Assembly: GCF_902833905.1 (NCBI RefSeq)
Contig: NZ_CADFGP010000068.1
Coordinates: forward strand, 1-34,778
From: Paraburkholderia tuberum STM678
GTDB lineage: Bacteria > Pseudomonadota > Gammaproteobacteria > Burkholderiales > Burkholderiaceae
Length of the DNA: 34,778 nt
Direction: 5' to 3'
Shown in pieces: positions 7,627-14,470 of the stretch. The notes beneath the pieces were generated by a model. That model did no database searches. It was not told the DNA's origin and worked only from the letters and a program-made list of their open reading frames with translations. The position numbers and the translations under genes were made by a program. Numbering within the stretch: the first letter of the stretch is position 1; each line of letters starts with the position of its first letter.

Positions 7627-8121
7627 TTGTCCCGCTCTCCTGCTCTCGGCTGGCTTGCCAGCTTTCTCCCTGCACCGGTCACCGTGAAATGGCACGAGTG
7701 TGCGCGTTCGTGTTTCGGCGCGCTGCTCGGCATCGCGTTCACCGGCGGTCTGACGTATCTGCTGCTCGGACCTGTCGCGAATATTCCGCGAAGACGTCAA
7801 AGCCGTGCTCGGGCGCCGTGACGAACTGCTCGACATCGACACCGGCGCTCGGTCCGATCCTCAACTACTTCGATGGCTGGCTGCGCGGCGATGCGCTTCG
7901 CACGTCGGACGTCGGACGTCGGCAGCGTGATGACCACCGACGTCTGCACCGTCGCCGCCACCGATCCGATCACGGAACGGGTGCCGATGTTCGCGAACTT
8001 CGGCCATCACCACATCCCGGTGCTCGATCGCGCGGGCCGCGTGGTCGGCATGATCACGCAGATGGACCTGATCTCCGGCCTGTATCGGCAAACCGCCACC
8101 CGAGCCCGCGAGGCGGCCTGA
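7627..8121 (+). pseudogene. Decayed HPP-family membrane protein with CBS domains
   Basis: Pieces of one HPP/CBS protein lie in different frames. The first (frame from 7627) reads GWLASFLPAPVTVKWHECAR and LLGIAFTGGLTYLLLGPVAN, the conserved start of HPP proteins. The second (frame from 7787) reads REDVKAVLGRRDELLDIDTG, which normally follows the transmembrane region. The third reads LGPILNYFDGWLRGDALR. The last (7873-8121) is a CBS motif (MTTDVCTVAATDPITE, FGHHHIPVLDRAGRVVGMIT) ending normally. Most transmembrane helices and the first CBS domain are missing, at junctions near 7788 and 7850. Intact family members have about 380 residues. A 7-nt repeat (GTCGGAC) sits at 7904-7922. The CBS remnant alone could still be made, but the gene as a whole is broken. 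Confidence 0.7.
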
Positions 8122-8185
8122 TTTTCAACTAAAAGACCGAGGAGACCTGCCGCGCGATGCCGTTGCGACGGCCGCAATTCGCCCA

Positions 8186-8208
8186 AGTACATCATGACGT
8201 GATATATT
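8186..8208 (+). promoter_or_regulatory. Operator-like dyad D (marR-clc promoter region)
   Basis: ATCA-TGACG-TGAT centred on 8197 and followed by ATATT. It has the same core and spacing as sites A and B. It lies about 40 nt upstream of the MarR start, the usual place for autoregulation. Confidence 0.5.
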
Positions 8209-8238
8209 TTCGGTTTTCTTCACATTGGCGGATTTGCC

Positions 8239-8655
8239 ATGAAAGTACGGACTCGCAAGCTCGTTAAGAGCGATTTCGAGCAGTTGTCGCAGTTTCGCTA
8301 TCAGATGCGGCGCTTCGAGCGCTTCTCCGAGCAGGCCGCGCAAAGCGAGGGCATCACGCCGTTGCAATACCTGTTGTTGCTGCACATCAAGGGCTATCCG
8401 GAGCGCGACTGGGCGACCGTCGGCGAACTCGCGGAGCGTCTGCAGGCGCAACATCATGGCGTCGTCGCGCTGGTATCGCGCTGCGAGGCACTGAATCTCG
8501 TGCGCCGCCAGGTCAGCGAGACCGATCGCCGCCAGGTTGAAGTACACCTCGAAAGAGCGGGAGAACGGGTACTCGAACGGCTTGCGGAACTGCATCGCGC
8601 CGAATTGAGATCGCTCGAAGGCTCCTTCCAGGTTCCACGGATCGACCTCGACTAA
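8239..8655 (+). CDS. MarR family transcriptional regulator
   Basis: A 138-aa winged-helix regulator. Helix (FRYQMRRFERFSEQAAQ), then ITPLQYLLLLHIKGYPE, helix-turn-helix (ATVGELAERLQAQHHGVVAL) and the wing with the family signature (SETDRRQVEVHL) are all present. MarR proteins bind palindromes as dimers, and four related dyads lie within 1.7 kb, one just upstream of this gene. It is followed 2 nt after its stop by the ClC-CBS gene, so the pair is an operon. The effector ligand is unknown. A weak ribosome-binding site precedes ATG 8239. Confidence 0.85.
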   Translation: MKVRTRKLVKSDFEQLSQFRYQMRRFERFSEQAAQSEGITPLQYLLLLHIKGYPERDWATVGELAERLQAQHHGVVALVSRCEALNLVRRQVSETDRRQVEVHLERAGERVLERLAELHRAELRSLEGSFQVPRIDLD

Positions 8656-8657
8656 CC

Positions 8658-10457
8658 ATGCGCATGGATTCCCACAAACGCGACTTCGCGGCGAATGCAC
8701 GGCTGCCCGGCATCTTCGCGCTCGCCGCAGGCATCGGCTTCGTCAGCACGATTGCCGCCTTTGTTCTGCTGAACCTGATTCGCCTGTTCACCAATCTGTT
8801 TTTCTTCGGCACGCTGTCGTTCGTCGACCGCTCGCCCGCCACCAATACGCTTGGCATTTGGGTGATCGGCGTGCCGGTGATCGGTGGTTTGATCGTCGGG
8901 CTGATGGCGCGCTTCGGCTCCGAAAAGATTCGCGGCCACGGCATTCCCGAGGCGATCGAGGCGATCCTGTTCGGCAAGAGCAAGATGTCGCCGAAAGTGG
9001 CGGTGCTCAAGCCGTTGTCGTCAGGCATCGTGATCGGCAGCGGCGGGCCGTTCGGCGCGGAAGGCCCGATCATCATGACCGGCGGCGCGCTCGGCTCGCT
9101 GATCGCGCAGTGCGTGAAGGTCACGTCGGCGGAACGCAAGACGCTGCTCGTAGCGGGCGCGGCGGCCGGCATGACCGCGGTGTTCGGCACGCCGCTCGCG
9201 GCCGTGCTGCTCGCGGTCGAACTGCTGCTGTTCGAATGGCGGCCGCGCAGCTTCCTGCCAGTCGCGGTGGCGTGCGCGGTCGCTGGCTTCGCCCGCGTGA
9301 TTTTCTTCGGTACAGGTCCGCTGTTTCCGCTACAGACTGCCGCGCCCGATGGCTGGTCGCTGCTGTCGTGCGCGGTCGCGGGCGGGTTGTCGGGCGCGCT
9401 GGCGTCCGGCCTGTCCGCCGCGCTCTACAAGGTGGAAGACCTGTTCGGCAAGCTGCCGATCCACTGGATGTGGTGGCCAGCGCTCGGCGGCATCGTCGTC
9501 GGCATTGGCGGCTGGCTCGAACCGCGCGCGTTCGGCGTCGGTTACGACGTGATCGGCGATCTGCTGCATCAGCACATTGCGGTGCAGGTCGCCCTTTTGC
9601 TGCTCGCCGTGAAGGCGGTGATGTGGGTCATCGCGCTCGGCTCGGGCACGTCGGGCGGTGTGCTCGCACCGCTCCTGATGCTCGGTGCCGGACTCGGCAC
9701 GGTGCTCGCGCATTGGCTCCCGGGCAGCGAACCGGCGTTGTGGCCGCTCGTCTGCATGGCCGCGACGCTTGGTGCCACGCTCGGCGCGCCGCTGACGGCC
9801 ATCGTGTTCGCGTTCGGCCTCACGCACGACGCCAACGCGCTGTTGCCGCTACTGACGGCAACGCTGATCGCGCACGGCTTCTGCACGGTCGTGATGCGGC
9901 GCTCGATCATGACCGAGAAAATCGCGCGACGCGGCTATCACATCTATCGCGAGTACGGCGTCGATCCGCTCGAGCGCCACTATGTCGACGAAGTGATGAC
10001 CGCCTCGGTCGAATCGGTCGATGCCGCCACGACGGTCGGCGCAACGCTGCAGACGCTGTTCGGCGCGAACCAGTTGCGCCGCGCGTATCCGGTGGTGCGC
10101 GACGGCGCGGTGATCGGCGTGGCCGACCGCATGTTGCTCGAACGCTTCTGCGCCGAGGACACGGAACGCAAGCGCGCGATGACGCTCGCCGACGTGTTCG
10201 CGCAACACAACACCGCGTTTGCCTTGTCATCCGAAACCTGCCGGCTGGTGGCGACGCGGCTCGCCGTGCTGGGGCTCGAACGCCTGCCGGTGGTCGCCGA
10301 TCGCAACAGCATGCGTCTGATGGGGATCCTGTCGCGCAGCGATCTGGTCAAGCCGTCGCTCGCGCACTTCGAAGAAGAACACAAACGGGAACGGTTCCGT
10401 CGTATCGGGCCGTCGCTCAGCAAGCGGCGCTTCGCGCCGGTTCGCGCCGGTTCGTAA
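8658..10457 (+). CDS. ClC-type chloride channel/transporter with C-terminal CBS pair
   Basis: A 599-aa inner-membrane protein with about 10-12 hydrophobic segments. ClC signatures: GHGIPEAIEA (93-102), GSGGPFGAEGP (127-137, gating Glu at about 135), GTPLAAVLLAVELLLFEWRP, and GSGTSGGVLAPLLMLGAG. Two CBS motifs follow (about 450-590), normally a nucleotide-sensing module. By alignment with the E. coli protein, the selectivity Ser in GSGIP is His94 here, and the position of the internal proton Glu (after Glu188) is Leu. It may therefore be a channel or a differently coupled transporter. Start: ATG 8658, 2 nt after marR; ATG 8664 is also possible. A terminator follows. Confidence 0.88.
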   Translation: MRMDSHKRDFAANARLPGIFALAAGIGFVSTIAAFVLLNLIRLFTNLFFFGTLSFVDRSPATNTLGIWVIGVPVIGGLIVGLMARFGSEKIRGHGIPEAIEAILFGKSKMSPKVAVLKPLSSGIVIGSGGPFGAEGPIIMTGGALGSLIAQCVKVTSAERKTLLVAGAAAGMTAVFGTPLAAVLLAVELLLFEWRPRSFLPVAVACAVAGFARVIFFGTGPLFPLQTAAPDGWSLLSCAVAGGLSGALASGLSAALYKVEDLFGKLPIHWMWWPALGGIVVGIGGWLEPRAFGVGYDVIGDLLHQHIAVQVALLLLAVKAVMWVIALGSGTSGGVLAPLLMLGAGLGTVLAHWLPGSEPALWPLVCMAATLGATLGAPLTAIVFAFGLTHDANALLPLLTATLIAHGFCTVVMRRSIMTEKIARRGYHIYREYGVDPLERHYVDEVMTASVESVDAATTVGATLQTLFGANQLRRAYPVVRDGAVIGVADRMLLERFCAEDTERKRAMTLADVFAQHNTAFALSSETCRLVATRLAVLGLERLPVVADRNSMRLMGILSRSDLVKPSLAHFEEEHKRERFRRIGPSLSKRRFAPVRAGS

Positions 10458-10486
10458 AGCCAGCTAAAAAGACCGCAGCAAAAATC

Positions 10487-10520
10487 AAAGGCCGAGACCC
10501 GTTAGGGCCTCGGCCTTTTT
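10487..10520 (+). terminator. Intrinsic terminator after the ClC gene
   Basis: AAAGGCCGAG (10487-10496) pairs with CTCGGCCTTT (10509-10518) and ends in a run of five T residues. It lies between the convergent ClC and lectin-like genes. Confidence 0.8.
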
Positions 10521-10534
10521 ATTCGCGCATGGAG

Positions 10535-10936
10535 CTATTTGCCCGCGCCACGCGACTCGACGCAACCCAGCACGAGCGTGTCGCCCGATTTCGCGCCGGG
10601 ACCCAGCGCCGCCGTGTGGAAGTCCGCGTGGTCGCAATGCCATTCGGCGTGGAAGTCGCGTGGGCATGCCATCGTCGTGCCGCCTTTGTGCAGGCCGGGC
10701 AGCGCGTAATCGCAAGTTTCCCGTCCGTTGCAATGACGCTCGAGCTCACGAGTCAGGTTGCCGCGCGGCGCGCCGCAATTCTCGCCATAGGTACCCGATA
10801 CGATCGTAATCGCGCGCGTTTGTGCGTCGGCGTTTGCGGACACCATGAATACGCCGCTTGCCACCGCCAGCGCAGCACGAAGAATTCCACTGGGGAAAAT
10901 CCGTCCGCGCCGCGAAGATTCCATCGGCCTCTTCAC
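10535..10936 (-). CDS. Secreted SUEL-type lectin-like protein
   Basis: 133 aa. A signal peptide ends at SANADA-QT. The mature part resembles the galactose/rhamnose-binding SUEL lectin fold: ITIVSGTYGENCG, HCNGRETCDYALP, ACPRDFHAEWHCDH and a final strand TLVLGCVES, with six well-placed Cys. It is therefore probably periplasmic or extracellular and may bind sugars. A GTG start at 10936 is chosen because GGAGG lies 6 nt before it. An ATG at 10924 is also possible. It stands alone. Sugar specificity cannot be read from the sequence, and bacterial members are poorly characterised. Confidence 0.6.
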   Translation of the reverse strand: MKRPMESSRRGRIFPSGILRAALAVASGVFMVSANADAQTRAITIVSGTYGENCGAPRGNLTRELERHCNGRETCDYALPGLHKGGTTMACPRDFHAEWHCDHADFHTAALGPGAKSGDTLVLGCVESRGAGK

Positions 10937-11044
10937 TTTGCACCTCCGTTCCCGCTATAGGCGACGTTCAACCGAAACGCGCCGCCTATAGCCAGGTATA
11001 GAGGAAAGAGCAAAAGACTGCCACTAGAAACCATTCCTACGCAC

Positions 11045-11066
11045 AATAGCGGCCAAAGCCGTTATT
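11045..11066 (-). terminator. Weak hairpin overlapping the gltI-like stop codon
   Basis: AATAGCGGC (11045-11053) pairs with GCCGTTATT (11058-11066), with one wobble and a 4-nt loop. The stop codon lies inside the stem. There is no clear T run on the minus strand, so it may be an attenuating or mRNA-end structure rather than a true terminator. Confidence 0.3.
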
Positions 11067-11964
11067 CGAGCGCCTTGTCGTTCGGCTGCGCGTAAAGCTG
11101 TTTCAGCGAATCGCTCATCGGAAAGTCGAAGCTGATGTTCTTCGGCGGCACCGGCTTGATGAACCATCGGTCGTACATCGTGTGGATTTCCGGTCCTTTC
11201 ATCACCTGTTCGAGCGTGTCGTCGACGAGCTTTCTGAACTCCGGATCGTCGCGGCGCAACATGAAGCCATACGCTTCCGACGATTGCGGCGTGCCGGTGA
11301 TGATCCAGTCCGACGGCTTCGCGGTCAGCGTGCGCGTGCCGGCAAGCAACACGTCATCCATCATGTACGCGACGGCGCGGCCGCTTTCGAGCGTGAGACG
11401 CCCTTCGCCGTAATCTTTCGCGCTGATGATCTGCATGTTCATCTTCTTGTCCTCGTTCATCTTGCGCAGGATGCGCTCGGACGTCGTGCCCTGATTCGTC
11501 ACGACCGTCTTGCCGGCGAGATCCGGAAAGTCCTTGATGCCCGAGTCCTTGCGCGTCAGAAGACGCGTCGTCGCGACGAAGAACGTGTCGGCGAACGCCA
11601 CCTGGCTTTGGCGCGCCGCGAGATTGGTCGTCACGCCGCATTCGAGATCGACCGTGCCGTTCTGCACGAGCGGAATGCGATTCTGCGAGGTGACCGGGAT
11701 GAAGCGCACCTTGAGGTCCGGACGCTTTGTTTTCGCCTTGACCGCATCGATGACCTTGTTGCACAGGTCCTGCGAAAAGCCGACCACCTCGTTGTTCGCG
11801 TCGACGTACGAGAACGGCACCGACGTCTCGCGATGGCCAATCGCGATCACGCCGCTTCGCTGGATCTTCGCGAGCGTGGACGTCGCGTCCTGCGCAAACG
11901 CGCCCGGACTCGCCAACGTTGCCGCCACGAGCATGGCAACAGTGGACCAATTCATCACTTTCAT
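11062..11964 (-). CDS. gltI: Amino-acid ABC transporter substrate-binding protein, GltI-like
   Basis: A 300-aa periplasmic binding protein of the glutamate/aspartate type. A signal peptide (NWSTVAMLVAATLASPGAFA) is cleaved before QDATSTL. Family motifs: GVIAIGHRETSVPFSY, VVGFSQDLCNKVIDAV, PLVQNGTVDLECGVTTNL, KTVVTNQGTTSERIL and VAYMMDDVLLAG. It should deliver acidic amino acids to an inner-membrane permease, but no GltJ, GltK or GltL gene is adjacent, so it is an orphan here. ATG 11964 is chosen because GGAG precedes it and the signal peptide starts there. A long inverted repeat lies about 60-100 nt upstream. The symbol reflects family resemblance. The exact ligand is inferred. Confidence 0.8.
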   Translation of the reverse strand: MKVMNWSTVAMLVAATLASPGAFAQDATSTLAKIQRSGVIAIGHRETSVPFSYVDANNEVVGFSQDLCNKVIDAVKAKTKRPDLKVRFIPVTSQNRIPLVQNGTVDLECGVTTNLAARQSQVAFADTFFVATTRLLTRKDSGIKDFPDLAGKTVVTNQGTTSERILRKMNEDKKMNMQIISAKDYGEGRLTLESGRAVAYMMDDVLLAGTRTLTAKPSDWIITGTPQSSEAYGFMLRRDDPEFRKLVDDTLEQVMKGPEIHTMYDRWFIKPVPPKNISFDFPMSDSLKQLYAQPNDKALE

Positions 11965-12024
11965 GGGTATCTCCAATCGTGCAGCAGGTTCCTGATGGAT
12001 GGCGGGCTGCTGCGCCAGCCGTCT

Positions 12025-12062
12025 ACATATGTTGCCATTAAAAAAATAAATGCAACATATGT
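12025..12062. promoter_or_regulatory. Large inverted repeat between gltI-like and lysE-like genes
   Basis: ACATATGTTGC (12025-12035) and GCAACATATGT (12052-12062) are perfect 11-bp inverted arms around a 16-nt A-rich centre. Each arm contains the self-palindrome ACATATGT. The block lies upstream of gltI and also upstream of the divergent LysE gene. This is a likely double operator for an unidentified regulator. Confidence 0.5.
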
Positions 12063-12150
12063 TAACTACCGAGTGTTGAAACGCCGCGTGGCGACGCTTT
12101 CCGGCCAATCAAGTCATCATCGATCCGTACCGGACATCATTTTCAAAACC

Positions 12151-12165
12151 GTACAGGTACTGTAC
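12151..12165 (+). promoter_or_regulatory. Palindrome GTACAG-GTA-CTGTAC upstream of the LysE-type exporter
   Basis: Perfect 6-bp arms with a 3-nt centre, about 60 nt before the exporter start. CCGTACCGG occurs nearby at 12125-12133. The adjacent MocR-type regulator is a candidate binder, but this is only a guess. Confidence 0.35.
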
Positions 12166-12222
12166 CGGCCCCTGTCGCTAGAATGAGCCTCACCGTTTTC
12201 TGTTGGCGACACCGGAGCCCCC

Positions 12223-12846
12223 ATGTCTTTCGTCACTCTCAGCGCGCTGCCCGCCGGCATCCTGTTCGCGCTCGTCACCTCGATCACGCCCGGTCCGAAC
12301 AACACGATGCTGCTCGCGTCGGGCGTCAATTTCGGCTTTCGCCGCACGCTGCCCCATCTGTCCGGCATCAGCGTCGGCGTGGTGCTGTTGATGTTGTCGG
12401 TCGGCATCGGCCTCGGCGAGGCGTTCGTGCATTTCCCCGTGCTGTATACGGTGCTCGAAGTCGTCAGCGTCGCTTATCTGCTGTATCTGGCGTGCAAAAT
12501 CGGCACGTCGGGCGAACTGAAGCTCAGGAACGGCGAGCGTCGCCCGATGCGCTTTCATGAGGCGATCGCGTTTCAGTGGGTCAATCCGAAGGCGTGGATG
12601 ATGGTGCTGACCGCCGCGACGACGATTCACCTGAGCAACAGCTTCGGCATGAACGCCGTCGCGATGGCTGCGGTGTTCTATGTGATCGGCTTTCCGTGCA
12701 TTTGCGTGTGGGCCGGTTTCGGCACCGCGATGCGCGAGGTGCTGTCGAACCCGAAGCGGCTGCGCGTCTTCAACATCGCGATGGCGCTGCTGCTGGTCGC
12801 GTCGCTGTACCCGATCGCGCTGAAGCTGATCGGGCACGGCGGCTGA
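12223..12846 (+). CDS. LysE/RhtB family amino-acid exporter
   Basis: A 207-aa inner-membrane protein with about six hydrophobic helices. The family signature TSITPGPNNTMLLASGVNFG is near the N-terminus. AFQWVNPKAWMMVLTAA and FYVIGFPCICVWAGFGTAMR follow. The family exports amino acids and related metabolites. GGAG precedes ATG 12223. The gene ends 23 nt from the convergent MocR gene. A palindrome sits in the upstream region. The substrate is unknown. Confidence 0.85.
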   Translation: MSFVTLSALPAGILFALVTSITPGPNNTMLLASGVNFGFRRTLPHLSGISVGVVLLMLSVGIGLGEAFVHFPVLYTVLEVVSVAYLLYLACKIGTSGELKLRNGERRPMRFHEAIAFQWVNPKAWMMVLTAATTIHLSNSFGMNAVAMAAVFYVIGFPCICVWAGFGTAMREVLSNPKRLRVFNIAMALLLVASLYPIALKLIGHGG

Positions 12847-12869
12847 GCTTTCGACGCGCGCCGCCGCGT

Positions 12870-14285
12870 CTACCACGCCCCCTGCCCGACCCGCTCGATG
12901 AAGCGCCACAACGCGTCGTCGCTCGAATACGGCGCGTTGAAGCGGAACCACGCGCTCGGCGCGTCGTCGGGACGGAAGTAGGAGCCCGGTGCGAGCCAGA
13001 TGCCGTGCGCGAGCGCGGCGGTCGCGACCTCGGCGGCGCGCTCCGCTTCGATCGGCAGACGCGCCAGCATGAAGAGTCCCGCGCGCGGCCGGTGAAACAC
13101 CTCGAGCCCGAGCGCGTCCAGCCGTTCTTCGAGTGCGACGTGCGCGAGCTTGAGCCGTTCGTTGACCATCTCGACGTGGCGCGCGTAACGCCCTTCCACC
13201 AGCACCTTGTCGACGATCCGCTCGATCGTTTCCGACGACGTCAGCCCCACCGCCATCTTCGTGCGCGCGAGTTCGCGCAGCACCGCCTGCTCCGCCACCA
13301 CATAGCCGCAGCGCAGCGACGGCGTCACCGTCTTCGAAAAGCCGCCGACGTGCAACACGCGCTGCAAGCCTTCCATCGCCGCCAGTAGCGGCGCGCCGGC
13401 CGGCGCGAGTTCGCGGCTCACGTCGTCCTCGATCACCCAGATGCGCTCGCGCTCGGCGATCTGCAGCAAGCGGAACGCGGCCGACATGCCGAAGGTCGCG
13501 CCGGTGGGATTCTGGAGCGTGGTGTTGACGAAGATCGCCTTCGGCTTGTGCCGCGCGACCAGCGTTGCGAGAACGTCCGTATCGACGCCGGCCGGCGTGC
13601 GCGGCACGCCATGCACGACCAGCCCGGCGAGCTTCAGGATCTGCAGCAGATTGCAGTAGCCGGGATCTTCGACGATCACCGCATCGCCCGCGCGCAGCAG
13701 CGTGCGCACGATCAGATCGAGCCCCTGCGTCGCGCCCTGCGTGAGCAGCACGTTCGCGACGTCGACGGGCAGCCCACGCCGGTCGAGTTGTTCGGCGATG
13801 CGCTCGCGCAGCGGCGCGAAGCCGTACGGATGGCCATAGTCGCCGAGCCGCGCGGCCGGCACCCGGCTCAGCGCGCGCAGCGAGTGCTGCAGGCCGCTCT
13901 CGTTGGTCCATTCGCTCGGCAGCCAGCCGCAGCCCGCCTTGATCGGCACCGAGTGATCGGCGAACACGTCGGACAGCAGCCACGTCGCGGTCAGGCTCGG
14001 CGGCGTCCAGTCGGCGACGGCCGCCCGCGTGGACGACGAGCGCGCCGCAACCCTATAGCCGGAGCCGCGCCGCGCGACCACGAGCCCCATCGACACCAGG
14101 CGGTTGTACGCCTCGGTCACGGTGAAGGTGCTCAGCGCGTGGCTTTGGGCAAGCTGCCGCACCGATGGCAGCAGCGCGCCCGCGCGCAGCGATTGCGAGT
14201 CGATCGCGCGCGCGAAGCTCTGCACGACCTGTTCGACGAGCGTCGGCGCCGCGCGCCGGTCGCGTTGAAGGTCCAGTTCGATCAT
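12870..14285 (-). CDS. MocR-type regulator: GntR DNA-binding domain fused to aminotransferase-like domain
   Basis: 471 aa. An N-terminal winged helix of GntR type (TLVEQVVQSFARAID; LLPSVRQLAQSHALSTFTVT; ARRGSGYRV) occupies residues 1-80. A fold-type I aminotransferase-like domain follows: ITQGAT-like LLTQGATQGLD, VEDPGYCNL, NPTG (about 259-262), IEDD (about 286-289) and the PLP-binding Lys in GGFSK (about 318). MocR proteins use PLP adducts as signals rather than catalysing reactions. The gene is divergent from an omega-amino acid aminotransferase, so it probably regulates that gene. ATG 14285 is used; the frame is open further upstream, but the domain starts here. The ribosome-binding site is weak. 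Confidence 0.85.
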   Translation of the reverse strand: MIELDLQRDRRAAPTLVEQVVQSFARAIDSQSLRAGALLPSVRQLAQSHALSTFTVTEAYNRLVSMGLVVARRGSGYRVAARSSSTRAAVADWTPPSLTATWLLSDVFADHSVPIKAGCGWLPSEWTNESGLQHSLRALSRVPAARLGDYGHPYGFAPLRERIAEQLDRRGLPVDVANVLLTQGATQGLDLIVRTLLRAGDAVIVEDPGYCNLLQILKLAGLVVHGVPRTPAGVDTDVLATLVARHKPKAIFVNTTLQNPTGATFGMSAAFRLLQIAERERIWVIEDDVSRELAPAGAPLLAAMEGLQRVLHVGGFSKTVTPSLRCGYVVAEQAVLRELARTKMAVGLTSSETIERIVDKVLVEGRYARHVEMVNERLKLAHVALEERLDALGLEVFHRPRAGLFMLARLPIEAERAAEVATAALAHGIWLAPGSYFRPDDAPSAWFRFNAPYSSDDALWRFIERVGQGAW

Positions 14286-14365
14286 GTTTCGGGCGAAAAA
14301 CGAGGGGCAAAAAGACGGACCGCGGACCGCCCGCCTACCGGAACAGTTCGCGCGAATCCACCAGC

Positions 14366-14393
14366 ACAGTTGACACCACACTTGGTCAACTGT
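14366..14393. promoter_or_regulatory. Operator dyad between the MocR regulator and the aminotransferase
   Basis: ACAGTTGAC (14366-14374) and GTCAACTGT (14385-14393) form a perfect 9-bp inverted repeat with a 10-nt spacer. The left arm overlaps the -35 box of the plus-strand promoter. It is the likely binding site of the divergent MocR protein. Confidence 0.55.
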
Positions 14394-14398
14394 TTATG
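14370..14398 (+). promoter_or_regulatory. Sigma-70 promoter of the aminotransferase gene
   Basis: TTGACA (14370-14375), a 17-nt spacer, then TTTATG (14393-14398). The -35 box is perfect, the -10 is weaker, and the start codon is about 70 nt downstream. Confidence 0.55.
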
Positions 14399-14470
14399 CC
14401 GCCATTAAACCGCGAGGGCTACAGTTTGGCTACGTTTAAAGCCCCAACCGCGCCACTTCGAGGAGATGCC

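Noticed and set aside
7904..7922. Short tandem repeat GTCGGAC
   Set aside because: Only two and a half units of 7 nt inside the pseudogene. It may mark slippage but is not a repeat array.
10431..10454. Duplicated TTCGCGCCGG at the 3' end of the ClC gene
   Set aside because: Two copies only, within coding sequence for a basic tail. No sign of function.
8858..10960. 700-codon plus-strand frame overlapping the ClC gene
   Set aside because: Arg-rich shadow frame. The overlapping frame has a full set of ClC and CBS motifs, and the lectin-like gene occupies the end on the other strand.
12190..13983. 597-codon minus-strand frame over the LysE and MocR genes
   Set aside because: A composition-driven shadow. 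The real genes have ribosome-binding sites and conserved motifs.
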